A stretch of 30,850 nt of DNA, taken from the NCBI GenBank assembly GCA_964058805.1, contig CAXKVV010001828.1, forward strand, positions 1 to 30,850, given 5' to 3'. The first letter of the stretch is position 1; each line of letters starts with the position of its first letter. Under the pieces are notes generated by a model that was not told the origin of the DNA, did no database searches, and was given only the letters and a program-made list of their open reading frames with translations. A program made the position numbers and the translations under genes. Below, piece by piece: positions 1 to 10,757 of the stretch. Source of the stretch: Schoenoplectus triqueter. Lineage: Eukaryota; Streptophyta; Magnoliopsida; Poales; Cyperaceae.

Positions 1-159
1 GAAACCCCAAGTCGAAGTAGTTAGTAAAATCAAATTGCCCTTTGCTCTCAAAACCTAAGAAAGGATTAAAGACTCCAATCTAGGCAAATCAAATTAAGGA
101 TAAATACAAATCCTAGCTTTATCAAGAAATAAGAATTTTATGAGGAAAAAAAGTTACGT

Positions 160-610
160 GCCTCTGTTGCTGAGGGCTTGTTGGTTGTTGCCATGGCATA
201 CAGGTTTTAACCCAAAATATAAGCTGTTCAAAATTAATAAATATTCTGTCCATTATACATGTCAGGACCATTATTAAATGTTCTATGAATCCAATGCTCA
301 TTGTCAGATATATCAGCAACTTTGTCCGGACCATGTGCATCATCATGGCTACCATTGCATGAAACTTAAAATGGTAATTTTCGATTTTGCATGATTACAT
401 GGTGAAAGGTTAAAGGAGCTGAGATACATACTTCAAAAGGCCCTCTGCCAGGACCAAAATGGTCCCTGGTCAAAACAACAAGCAACAACAAAATGATATT
501 TTTTTATTCCAAACACATACCTATGTTATCAAGATTCTTCATAACATATCTGTGCCAATGTCGTTCATCAATATGAGGCACGTCCCCCATACCTATTGAA
601 AGAATAGAAA
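160..610 (-). CDS. possible exon fragments of an unidentified gene (partial)
   Basis: I do not recognise this gene. Read on the minus strand, about 515-592 looks like an exon: it has an AG acceptor, an open stretch containing DERHWHRYVMKNLDN, and ends in G|GTATG. About 240-350 is open in one frame and contains ADISDNEHWIHRTFNNGPDM. A short 35-nt stretch near 431-465 also sits between AG and GTATG. The two larger pieces share a loose E-x-H-W-x-H-R or R-H-W-H-R pattern. I could not join all pieces in one consistent phase, so the model is incomplete. The gene would run off the left edge. It could equally be a decayed or non-coding transcript. Confidence 0.25.
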
Positions 611-1398
611 CTTTAACTTAGAGTGACGCCAAAATATGCTGACTAAACCATGTAATTTATCTCAGGTATGGAAATATTGAATTGATATAAAAATAAATAT
701 ACAATAAAAGATTATTACTATGTACGTACAACTTAGCTGTTAAGTAGTTCAAAACTTGAAAAAATTTCCGTGCATTGTCCCTCTCATGTGGATTTTAGAT
801 CCCTAAAAACACATAAAAGGGTCAAAAAAGTAAATTGCTATTTGTCATATTTCTAAATCTGACCTGCAACTTAATAAACAAAAATTGCTAAACTACACAA
901 AAGGATGAATAAAATGCGAAGAATTTTTTTGTTCTAACCTCTGCCATTAAGATGACACAGAGATGACTTGTTTTCTTATCAATCTGCATCCCATGACAGA
1001 GGAGAAATGTTTCAAGAGAAAGGGTGTGGTTACGAAGGAGAAATCAATGAAAAAACGATCAGACTGGAGAGCAGTACAAAAGTTCAATATTCCATCTTAA
1101 AAGTTTATGTTTTGAAATTTTAAATTTAGACGGTATAAGTTGTGTCTAGGGGGTATTTTTGGACAATTCACGTCTTAAAAAAATCAAAACAAATTAGACT
1201 ATCTATTTCTCAAGTGCTTTTTAATACAATAAGATAAGTTTGAAAAAAATATCTTAAAAACAAAAAAAAATAAAAATAATTTTGAATTTATTAAAAAAAT
1301 ATCGTTGTAAAAGATTGTCAAGAAAAGTAATATGAAATTATCTCTCACCTGAAGATACCCCGCCCCACCCCATGTGTGTGTGTCCTTCTGATTGAGCG
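611..1398. other. unassigned AT-rich sequence
   Basis: I see no convincing coding exon, RNA gene or repeat here. A minus-strand open frame at 1199-1450 is low-complexity and runs into the adjacent transposon, so it is not supported. Confidence 0.4.
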
Positions 1399-1406
1399 GT
1401 AGCAAG
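1399..1406. repeat. target-site duplication of the 1407-1726 element, left copy
   Basis: GTAGCAAG here is repeated exactly at 1727-1734, immediately after the element. Confidence 0.85.
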
Positions 1407-1726
1407 CATAGTAACAACTTTACGATTCGGGAAACGTTCGGCGAGGTCAAAAATTCGACGTTCGGGTATAATACGGGTATAATTCGGGAATAGTTCGTTT
1501 CACATAATATAAATAAAATATATATTATATTGACAAAAGATTAAAAATATATTAAAAACTATAAAATTCTATATAAAATAATATATAATGTGTTTTTTTG
1601 CCGAATAATTCGCGAATAAAACGTTTTTTTGACCAAAAAAACGCACTGTATATCAAACTGACGAATTATTCGTGAAACATCCGGCTATGGATGAAAAACG
1701 AATTATTCGCGAATGGTGTTACTATG
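1407..1726. mobile_element. hAT-type MITE (non-autonomous DNA transposon)
   Basis: A 320-bp element with terminal inverted repeats: the left end starts CATAGTAACA and the right end finishes TGTTACTATG, its exact reverse complement over 10 bases, with looser similarity further in. It is flanked by a perfect 8-bp direct repeat, GTAGCAAG, at 1399-1406 and 1727-1734. An 8-bp target-site duplication is the hallmark of the hAT superfamily. The inside is AT-rich and has no transposase. Motifs of the type GAATTATTCGCGAAT recur near the right end (about 1604-1715) and resemble subterminal transposase-binding repeats. The class is inferred from duplication length, since no transposase is present. Confidence 0.85.
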
Positions 1727-1734
1727 GTAGCAAG

Positions 1735-2880
1735 CAACAACATAATAACAACATGATGTTAAAGTACATCTAGAGGGTTACAACGTTTTCAAAAATTATT
1801 TGAACGGCAGTACAAATACTATTTAGGGACAAACTTTGATCTGTCATATGCATCCGGTAAATTGATAAGCACATTTAAGATCTACTCGCATTTTTCATGT
1901 CATTTCATATTATACTGTATGTAGATAGGACGGGAGTAGAACTCGGAAATTAGTCCTGAGATAGAATTAGGTTAATACTATTATTGTCACTAATTATTAA
2001 TTAAATTACGCAGTTAATCATGCATTAAATGTACGGGAGAGTATTGAGAGGCGGGCTGAGTGATCTCAGTCTGAGGTTGTCTTGTATAACTAGATCAACG
2101 AGTTATGTTCCTCTTGGTCTGTATATGCACTGCGCACCTTTGATTGTCGATTATCCACCGACCCCGTCATTTGACGGGTTCGGCCGTGCTAGAGTGTTTT
2201 CTTTTGGATCAATATTTTATTATTAGTATTATTCTGAATATGATTTGATTTTTAATTCAAATTTGAGCGAGGCAGTGCAAATTGGTTCTTAAATAGAGTT
2301 TTGGAGTTGCACTGAGATATTTTATGATCCGATTTTCTGCAGTGGAAACATTTAATTTGCTCTTTGCAGTGATGGTTTAATGAAGCGAGGACAAAAGGTT
2401 TTGTTCAGTGGCAGTACTTTCTGGAGAGGTGTGGTCACTTTTGTACTTGCTCCTTTAACATCCTTGCTGTGCTGTTCTTTCAGGGGGGCTTTTGAGCCAT
2501 TTAATGGGAGTGTTTGGGATTGTGACCTTAAGCTACTCTGGACGGCGGAGTAGGTGGTAGTTGTGGTGATTATTGCAGCGAGCGGTTGTCACTTGGTGTT
2601 CCCTGTCTGCAGTCTTGAACGACACCTTCGAGCTTGGTGGTTGGGTTTCATTGGAGTCTGTGGCAGCGACTAGAGAGCCGGCCGGGAGAATGGTCTTGAA
2701 TGTTGCTTTCTCAATCTCAACTGGTGTTGCCTCCAGCGGCTGTACCTCCTTGCTTCTTTGATTGTGCGTGATTGCTAGCTGTGCATGCTGTATCTCCAAT
2801 TGCCTTCTTTGTCGCCTTCCACATCGCCTTCCAAGTCGCCCTCCATTTTTTTTTGTTCACTCTAACTCAGAATCTGCAAG
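1735..2880. other. unassigned, partly GC-rich sequence
   Basis: The stretch 2030-2200 and 2470-2830 is clearly richer in GC than its surroundings, which often marks transcribed or transposon sequence. Both strands have short open frames (2029-2226 on +, 2533-2799 on -), but neither shows a domain I recognise. Near 2808-2848 a short imperfect tandem repeat of the type TCGCCTTCCA occurs three times. It may be a gene or element relic. Confidence 0.3.
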
Positions 2881-3454
2881 AATCTCCAGTGGAACATAAT
2901 TTGGTGGGCATTTTATCTAACCCAAAAAGAAATTAAAAAAAAAAGTGCGATCACTATGTCCGGTTGATTTACTCTGCTACAGAAAAAAAAAAATTATGCA
3001 CCTAAGCGATTACTACCGTGATTTGATGCTGTGAATTATTGTTATTTTATGGAAATTTGGAATTGATTGAAAACATGTACTTACGTACACAAATTGATTA
3101 GTCATCTTGTTCCACTGACCACATCTATTTAGTGGCGGATATTGTTTATGGATTTCTTAGTATGAGTTCCGAATTAAGTCAAATTGGTCTCCTTTTTCAA
3201 TAAGTTGCGTTGAGATGCTTCCAACATAGATTTTCTTTTTTTCAAGTTAGCGGGGCAAATTGGTTAGGCGTTTTATTCAGGAAATGCCACGATCCTTCCG
3301 ACATTAGTTTTTGATAAATAAAAAAGAGTAATTATAGTGCATATCGAATATGTATGATATATTTTTTTTAAATATCGATCAAATAAAAATTTTAAAGTTG
3401 AAGTCGTGTTTTCAGTGATTTAGATAAAAGATTTAAATAGAATATATATCAAAT
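2881..3454. other. unassigned AT-rich upstream sequence
   Basis: No open frame, RNA gene or clear repeat is visible. It lies upstream of the P450 gene, beyond the MITE at 3455-3855, and may contain older promoter sequence of that gene. Confidence 0.35.
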
Positions 3455-3855
3455 TTTGTCTAGCATACTTCCATTAGCATTTTAACCCGAAATGTTAACG
3501 AATCAATTTTAAATTTTTTATGTTTGAAATTTTAATTTAAGTAGTTCAATAAAATTTATATTATAATCTTATGGTGTATTAATTTTCAACGTGTTTGGAA
3601 TTAGTTTACTAAGAAATATTATGGTATATTAGTTTTAATAATTTTTAAAAATTAAATTTTTTTTGACATACAAATTTTATTATTTTTTTATTATTTCAAA
3701 ACTATCTTTCAAAAATTATTAAGTATAGTAAATTAACTCCAAACACGATAAAAATTAGTATTATATAAGATTATGATATAAAAATTTTAAACATGAAAAA
3801 ATAAAATTTAACTCATTAACATTATTGAAATGTTAACGAAAGCATACTAGACAAA
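3455..3855. mobile_element. fold-back MITE in the P450 promoter
   Basis: The left end TTTGTCTAGCATACTT is matched by the reverse complement of the right end, TTTGTCTAGTATGCTT. Similarity continues inward through about 200 bp per arm: for example CGTGTTTGGAATTAGTTTAC at 3590-3609 pairs with CGTGTTTGGAGTTAATTTAC read on the other strand near 3735-3754. The whole 401-bp unit could fold into one long imperfect hairpin. It is AT-rich with no coding capacity. No clear target duplication was found, so the superfamily is open. Its right end lies 111 bp before the P450 ATG, so it forms part of the proximal promoter. Confidence 0.75.
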
Positions 3856-3857
3856 CT

Positions 3858-3872
3858 CTAAATATACATAAA
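3858..3872 (+). promoter_or_regulatory. possible TATA box of the P450 gene
   Basis: TAAATATACATAAAA lies about 100 bp before the ATG at 3967, directly against the right end of the MITE. It fits a plant TATA element with a 5' leader of some 65-75 nt. The call rests on position and composition only. Confidence 0.3.
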
Positions 3873-3966
3873 ATTACTCGGAAATTCGAGAGAAATTACT
3901 ATAGACTCCTCTCCAATAGATTCATACTGCAATACAGACCCGTGAATTGATATCCAAATCCATTCC

Positions 3967-6594
3967 ATGGCTCTGCAATTAGTTTCTCTCGTAGTGCTGC
4001 TCTTCGTACTGCCGTTCATCTCTCTGTTCATCCTCCACAAATTAACCAATAAAGAATCAAGAAAGCACACAAAACTAAACCTACCGCCTGGGCCGAAGAA
4101 GCTTCCGTTCATAGGCAACCTACACCAGCTCGGAAGCAGCATACACCGATCTCTTCATGATCTCTCCTTGCAGTATGGGCCCATCATGTACCTCCAGCTT
4201 GGGCAGGTGCCAACCGTTGTTATATCCTCTGCTGCATTGGCAAAAGAGGTAACGCTATTTCGTACTCTGTAGCAATTTTAAAATTAGCTAAATTTGTTTC
4301 TTTAGAATCCAATTAGACCTTCAATTGGTTGTAATTTCATTCCGAAATGTGAAATTAAGACTTGAAAACCCTTGTAAGGCTATCTGTATGGTATTACGCA
4401 AAACTAGAACAGTACCAAACTAGAAATTCAGTTTCGGTATTCATTCTACAATCATGACCTGAAAACTTAATGTTATCTACCTCAGAGCAATGGTTAACCC
4501 AAACCAGCGTATGAGCATACAGATAAAGATCATGACTCCTGACTGTATGGTAATAGAACCTGAGACAAAAAGGCTTTATTGTTTCATCTAAATCCACACT
4601 ATTTATTAACAGATATTTCGCACCCATGACTTGGAGTCAAGTAGCAGGCCATACCATGCGGCATGGGAGAAACTATCGTATGGGAAAGCTGATGTTGTAT
4701 TTGCAGTGTATGGAGACTTATGGAGGAATCTACGCAAGATCTGCATGATGGAGCTGTTGGGACCAAAGATAGTAGACTCATTTCAACTCACAAGGCAAGA
4801 AGAGGTGGAGAGAACCATGAGGTCCATTGCTTTTAAGGCAAGTGTAAGTCCAAATGGTGTCGTGGATCTGACAGAGGAGATATTTGCACTCTCCACCAAT
4901 ATAGTCTGCAGGTACTATTGCAATGATCCTGTTATGAGATTGGAAAATGATTGAATGCATGTCCCACTTCGCAAAATAATTATTATTTACTAGTTACTAC
5001 ATACAAGTCACTAGAAGTGCCTGTACTTGTTTGGTGTATTGGCTAATTGCCTGATTGTAGTCAATTTAGTTCAAATAAGTTTTGTACTGAACACTAAAAA
5101 TATTAGAATGAGGTGGACAGTGTTTCCATATTAGGTGTTGAATGATTGGTATTCTATGATTAAACCATAAAAAGAAATAAATCATAAAGATACGAATCAG
5201 AAGACTAGAATATACTCCTTTGTACCTCATTAATATCAAATTATGTATTTGCATAAGCCTCCAAATTAGTTGAATTTTGCAGGTAATCAGATATTGCTTT
5301 AGAATAATTTTAGAAGGAAGTTCACTTGTATATTGTGCTGACTGATTTGTGCAGGTCGGCTTTTGGGAGAGTGTACCAGAATGTTGGTGATAATTTCCAA
5401 AATATGTTGACAGAAGTGCAAGAAAATTTTATGGCATTCTTCTTTGCTGATTACTTCTCTATGCTTGGATGGCTCGATGTTTTGACCAGGAAGCAACATA
5501 GACTTGAACAAATATTTGTTAGACTCGATCTATTCTACCAAACTATTATTGATGAACATGTTAACAAACATAAGAATGATGCTTGTGGTGAAGATTTTGT
5601 TGATTCTTTACTTTGCTTACAAGAAGAAAAGAGAATTAATTTGGACCAAATCAAAGGCCTTTTTATGGTAAGTTCACAATTCACATTTCTTATAAAGCAA
5701 ATTGTTGTTCTTTCCTCTGGTTGACTGAACATCACGCAACATACTGTGCCAGAACACTTTCGAGTTCGATTTTTTTATTTATATTTTCACATATGCATAG
5801 GCCATTTTAAAATCTCCCAGAAAAATGAAATTTGATTTTTGGAGAGTAATAAGTACCTCTTCTGCTAAATATTATCCTAATGGACTGCAATTTATTTCAA
5901 TCCATGAAATAGAAATTGCTTAGAATGTACTCCCTTATTTATGTATCAATTGTGAAAAAAAAAACATTTCTTTATGTAGAATATCTTTGTTGCTGGAACG
6001 GACACATCTGCTGCAACTGTTATATGGGCTATGACTGAACTAATGAAACATCCAGAAGCATTGAAGAAGGCACAAGATGAAGTAAGGGGAATTGCAGCTA
6101 AAAAGGGAAAGGTTGAAGAATCAGAAACTGATCAGCTTCACTACCTCAATTGCATTGTGAAAGAGTCGATGAGACTACATCCTCCAACTCCTGTTCTGGT
6201 ACCAAGAGAGACGACATCTCATTTCAAGCTAGACCAATATGACATTCCTGCTAAAACAACTGTTTTAATAAATGCATGGGCAATTGCAAGAGACCCAAGT
6301 TATTGGCCATATCCAGATGAGTTCAAACCGGAAAGATTTTTAAATGGCATGAATGACTCAAAAGGAGAAGAGTTCAATTTGATACCATTTGGGGAGGGAA
6401 GACGAATCTGTCCTGGGAAGAACTTTTCAAACAAAGTCGTTGCACTCATGCTTGCGAATTTGCTTTACTCTTTTGATTGGAGTTTGCCTGATGGAACGAC
6501 AAAGGAAACTATTGACATCAGCGAAGGCAAGGGTATAACTGTGCACAAAGCAGTTCCTCTCTTGCTGGTGCCAATAGTGTACCAATTTAAATAA
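3967..6594 (+). CDS. cytochrome P450 monooxygenase, CYP71 family type
   Basis: Coding exons: 3967-4248, 4613-4911, 5355-5667, 5980-6594, all with GT-AG borders and consistent phases; 502 aa, the normal length for the family. These enzymes insert one oxygen atom from O2 into small molecules using electrons from NADPH-P450 reductase, on the cytosolic face of the ER. Seen: a hydrophobic N-terminal anchor (about 2-24), the proline hinge LPPGP (39-43), the C-helix WRNLRK (131-136), the I-helix oxygen motif AGTDTS (303-308), the K-helix ExxR (360-363, ESMR), PERF (415-418), and the haem loop [11 protein letters not shown] (434-444) with Cys442 as haem ligand. CYP71 genes usually have a single intron, just before the oxygen motif; here that intron (phase 0, 5668-5979) is present together with two more. 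After the haem loop the sequence reads CPGKNF, with Lys where a small or hydrophobic residue is usual. The substrate cannot be told; CYP71 enzymes act mostly in specialised metabolism. The reading frame looks intact. Confidence 0.93.
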
Positions 6595-6701
6595 TGTTGA
6601 AATTAATTATTATTAATTATAACATGTATGAGCTACCCGCCAATAGTGTACCAATTTAAATAATGTTGGAATTAATTATTATTAATTATAACATGTATGA
6701 G
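6571..6701 (+). repeat. 69-bp tandem duplication over the P450 stop codon
   Basis: The block from 6571 (CCAATAGTGTACCAATTTAA) is repeated from 6640, a period of 69 bp, with one inserted or changed base (GTTGAA against GTTGGA). The first copy holds the last coding triplets and the TAA stop at 6592-6594. The second copy repeats those triplets and the stop in the 3' UTR. The protein is unaffected because the first stop is used. Confidence 0.9.
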
Positions 6702-7621
6702 TTTATATGTAATAAATATATATTATATAATAGACTGTCAAATTATATCCGTAATGAAGTGATCAAATTCTGTATCGGATTTATTATATGTCATGAGAAG
6801 TGACCCTTTAATGTGTAGAATGTGTATTAATGACTTTATGATTTAGTGATGGTCTAAATTATATAAAGTATGATAATAATACAATTATGTTATTGGTCTC
6901 TGGAGAACACAATTATAGACGATTTTCTGATTAAGCAGCGAACCCGTTAAGAGAGAATATGGATCCGATATGGACTCGTTAAGATATAACTGCACTCAGT
7001 TATATGGGTGTCCATATATATGCAGGGATATTGTTGGTTTTGAAACTACTCTTATTTCCTCACTTTCTGTCACCTTTTCGTTTTCCAACACAAATCCATA
7101 TATCTCTCTTAACAGAGTTCTAGAAGAGAAGAAACTGTCGGCGCTGGTCCTCCCAATCACTCCATCGAATTAGAGAAAGATCGCTGGAAGGCTAAAAGAG
7201 TCTGGTGATCAACGGGGTTATGTCTATCTGGAAGACCAACAGCATGAATCAAAATAACATAATTTATGTTTGGAATTCACTAGAGGATCACGACCATAAC
7301 AGTAAATTTCTAACAAGTAATTCATATTAACTCTTGCTCTTAGAATTAAATTTGGCAGGAATTAAATTAAGCAATTAAGTAGGCTAAAGGAAGGTGAAAA
7401 GAAGGATTTTCGAACATGTGCAAGGTCTCTACATCGAAAGATCATGGACTGTCAGTTTGTCATGAACCTGTAATCTCATCAGGGACCTTCCATGGAAAAG
7501 ATACCCCTCTCTTTTTTTTTTCCTTCCTTATTTATTCACTTTTTAACCAATTGCTTGAGCTTAATACAAGTTCTCAGTGCATCTCTATTCGTAGATTAAA
7601 CCTCGTTGAACCTTTTAAAAA
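6702..7621. other. unassigned intergenic sequence
   Basis: It starts with P450 3' flank. The part 6900-7250 is less AT-rich and has the look of a retrotransposon leader or LTR piece, but I found no matching terminal repeats or coding domain. Short open frames at 6970-7173 and 7416-7637 show no known motifs. Confidence 0.3.
6710..6715 (+). promoter_or_regulatory. possible poly(A) signal of the P450 gene
   Basis: AATAAA occurs about 115 nt after the stop codon in a strongly AT-rich stretch, a plausible near-upstream element for 3' end formation. Plant signals are loose, so this is tentative. Confidence 0.3.
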
Positions 7622-8660
7622 GGGTATTTTTTTCTAGAAGTCACTCAATTTGTATTAAAATTCATTTTTAGTCAATGAAATTCGATTTATCCTTTTTTGG
7701 TTACTGAAATTCGTTATTCATCCAAATTCAGTCCTATTAAGATTTCTGTTAAAATGATCACAATGTTACCATTCTATATTTTATCTTTCGTTAACTCACT
7801 GTACGTTCTTCCTTCTCTCTGTTATCAGTTTTTCTTCTCCCAATGATAAAAGGAAGTGATAAAGAATTTCTCTGCTTTATATTCTTCCTCTCACTTGGCA
7901 TCGTCTCGTCTCCATGATCTGAGAATTAAGTAATTTGATCTTGAGGCAAGAGCATCACCTTGGAGTATTGGAGTCTTGCATCGTCCTTCCATCATATTAG
8001 CCTTTGTTAATTGTTATACCAGTGGAAGACGATCTCAATTTTAAAGTACATCGGTAACTACCTCAAAAGCAAAGATAAGTTCAAAACAGCAAATCATCCA
8101 GGCCAAGCAGATATCTCAAAACAAATAACAACGGGTTTTACTTAGCAACTTTAAAATTGATGGAGGGACCTCGCGAGATGCCTTCGATGAGCTTAAGCTG
8201 ACAGTAACTCAAGCTCACCGAAGGTCTAGATGCATCTTTGAAACTACCTGATGTGAAACTCATGCCCTGGCCACAATACAATGTCAGACTCATTCTCCTT
8301 TCACAAATAAAAGGCAGTAAGAAATTGATTGTGAACTATTGGATAGTAAGCAAATTTAATGAATATCTCTCCACCAGCATGAGCTTATAATCAGAGAAAT
8401 GATTTTAGTAAAATCAAACTAGCAAGTTGTAGTGCAGAGGAATTTATTTTAGTTCCTTTTGTCCAGTGGGAGGAAGAAAAAACGAAAATAAAGAGAAGGG
8501 TTCAATGAGCAAACGAAAGAGGGGATATTAATATAATATGCTAACACTGTTCATTTTAACAGAAATCTTAACAGAAAGACTGAATTTGGATGAATAACGA
8601 ATTTCAGTGACTAAAAGTGGATTTTAATACAAATTAAGTGATTTCCCACAAAATTTACCC
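7622..8660. mobile_element. long-TIR non-autonomous DNA transposon (Mutator-like or hAT)
   Basis: A 1039-bp element whose two ends are inverted copies of each other. The left end (GGGTATTTTTTTCTAGAAGTC) matches the reverse complement of the right end (GGGTAAATTTTGTGGGAAATC), then both share CACTYAATTTGTATTAAAAT and the stretch GAAATTCGTTATTCATCCAA. Similarity then weakens but can be followed to about 7865 and back to about 8440, giving arms of some 220-240 bp. TTTAAAAA lies on both sides (7614-7621 and 8661-8668), a possible 8-9-bp target duplication, but it is low-complexity. Long arms and 8-9-bp duplications fit Mutator-like elements best. The centre (about 7870-8430) has no transposase and could be captured host DNA. 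Confidence 0.75.
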
Positions 8661-8840
8661 TTTAAAAAAAAAAAGTAATCCCTTAATTTACATATATTAA
8701 TGAACGCCGCGTCCTTATGAAAGATTAAGATTTTCCTGCTGCTTTTTCTGTACTTTAGGAAGCGTCTACAAGTTTGTACAAAGAAAGAATCATCCAGCTC
8801 AGAAAACTGCAATGTCTACCCATTAGATAAGGCCTAGAGT

Positions 8841-9303
8841 TGGGTGCAAACTTACAGAGTAACATCCAACCATATCCGATCTGTACCTAAAAATTTAGAT
8901 GCAGATATTCATATCCGAATATCCGAACAAAAAATGATACAGATATAATTTTCAGTATCTAAATATTAGATACCTAATATATTATTTAATATATATCATA
9001 AAAAATAAATATTAAAAAATAAATATTATTCACCATTATAATTAAATTAACATTATGAATTGTAATATTTTCATAATTAATAATATATTTTAAATAAAAA
9101 TTGGTATTGCAAGACCTATCTTATTTTATTGTACATTTCAATCGATGTTACAAAAATTAAATGAATTTTATGCTTATCTTTGACAATATATATATATTAT
9201 TCATATTCATATATAAAATTATCCATATTCGTATTTAGAAAATTAAAACGGATAATTATACAATTTTAACTACTATCCGACCATACCGATCCGTTTACAC
9301 CCC
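8841..9303. mobile_element. small hAT-like MITE
   Basis: The left end TGGGTGCAAAC and the reverse complement of the right end, GGGGTGTAAACGG, form short inverted repeats of a type common in plant hAT MITEs. ATCCG-type subterminal repeats occur near both ends (CATATCCGATCTG, ATCCGAATATCCGAAC, CTATCCGACC, GATCCG). The flanks GCCTAGAG (8832-8839) and GCTTAGAG (9304-9311) match at 7 of 8 bases and probably are the aged 8-bp target duplication. The interior is very AT-rich and non-coding. Confidence 0.65.
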
Positions 9304-9591
9304 GCTTAGAGCTCAGTTGTGCTTTAATTAAAACCAACCTGCACATCCCTTATCCCTAGTTCAACGATATACTTAAAAAAAACAATGATAAAAAGAGCTT
9401 CATAAACACATTATCCTGAAAAAACATTCTGATTTTAAAGAAAAATTAACATTAGACCGATGAACTCAACGAAACAGCCAGGTCTAAATTTTTGAAGAGA
9501 ATTTTTATCTCATAAATCTTATTGAATTACAAAACAGTAAGAAAATGAAGGCAATTTAAGACTTCAAAGCTATTGTTAAGCTTCAGGTTCC

Positions 9592-10757
9592 CTATTGTTG
9601 AGGTTCAGGTTCCTTCTTCTCCAGATATCTATCAAAAGAGAAGTTCGATTTTGGTAAAATAAATACTGTAAATTAGTTGAGACAGATTACTAACAGTATA
9701 ATACAACAGAGAATCACCACTACAAATAATTTTACAGCATACATTGGATCCCAGAAAATTTGACAGAACTATTATATTGTGATGCGTTTTTTCTCAATTT
9801 TGTCACAGATCTCTTTAGAACATGCTCAAATTGCACAAAGGCACTCCACCTCCAGTATTGTTCTCACAACTTCTGCCTTTTGAAAAGTTACGTGCAGACA
9901 AATGGTATGGCTATTCTATGTAACATAGATATGCTGGATGTTTCTCATTTACAGAAGCATAGGCTGTTCTTTTTCATGTTTTGCAGGGATAGAAAAGGCA
10001 ACTTCTCCAAACAAAAAGAAAACATTACCCTTGTGCACGAGCCCAGCGAGAGAGCTGATAGAGCTGGACGGTTTCATTGGAAGCATGGCAAGCTAAAAGA
10101 AGATAGTTCCTTGGCTGCACCATCCAAGCAAACCTCATAAACAGCCCCGAATAGACGCACATTGCTGTTTAAAATAATTAACTAATTCTGAGAACATACT
10201 TGATATTGAAGTTTTAGAGATCTCAAATTTTGCATAAGATCACAAATATTCTAAAAAAAGCAATCAGGGAAACCAGCGGGTTCAGTTCATTTGATTCCAG
10301 ATTAGCGGTGACAACATAATGCTATTGTACTGAGGAAGTTATAACAAGTAGTGTTGTTATTGGTGAATACCGCAACAATATTTCATCACATAATTGGACA
10401 TAGTGGACATATCATCCTACTAACCTGATATCTATGCTAGTTAAGAAATATTACCATATATCCAAATATTTACTAACCAGCAGTCATGTTCCCAGAAATC
10501 ATCTCAGGAGGCTTCTTCATGTCCACCAAACCCTGAAGAAATGATCAGAAACCTTTTATTAGAATTCAAAGTAAAATAGCAATGCAAGGCAATGAGGAAA
10601 CAAACGCAAAAATGACAGATGTTATCAGCAAAAGTGTAGCAAGAAGATGCATGTATGAACTTACAGCAATGACGAACCCCCAATTTGCAACAGGACCCCA
10701 GAAATGAGTCGTTTTGGGGCCAACAGGACTGTTTAAGAAAGCTTTCAGTGCCGACAT
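9592..10757 (-). CDS. MPC1: mitochondrial pyruvate carrier subunit 1 (MPC1)
   Basis: Coding exons read leftward: 10757-10665, 10532-10478, 10164-10029, 9628-9592; 106 aa, the expected size of plant MPC1. MPC1 pairs with an MPC2-type subunit in the inner mitochondrial membrane and imports pyruvate into the matrix. Seen: the family signature [20 protein letters not shown] (residues 10-29), then [11 protein letters not shown], then [20 protein letters not shown], and [17 protein letters not shown] before a short charged tail ending KKEPEPQQ. Hydrophobic segments near 20-31, 53-65 and 70-82 fit the known small carrier topology. All splice borders are GT-AG and phases agree (0, 1, 2). I chose the ATG at 10757-10755 because the protein then begins MSALKAF, as in relatives. 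The two exons 9592-9628 and 10478-10532 are very short. Confidence 0.95.

Noticed and set aside
3858..4142. 94-codon minus-strand open frame
   Set aside because: It is the shadow of P450 exon 1.
9760..10140. 126-codon plus-strand open frame
   Set aside because: It is antisense to MPC1 exon 3 and its intron; the minus strand has clear homology and splice sites.
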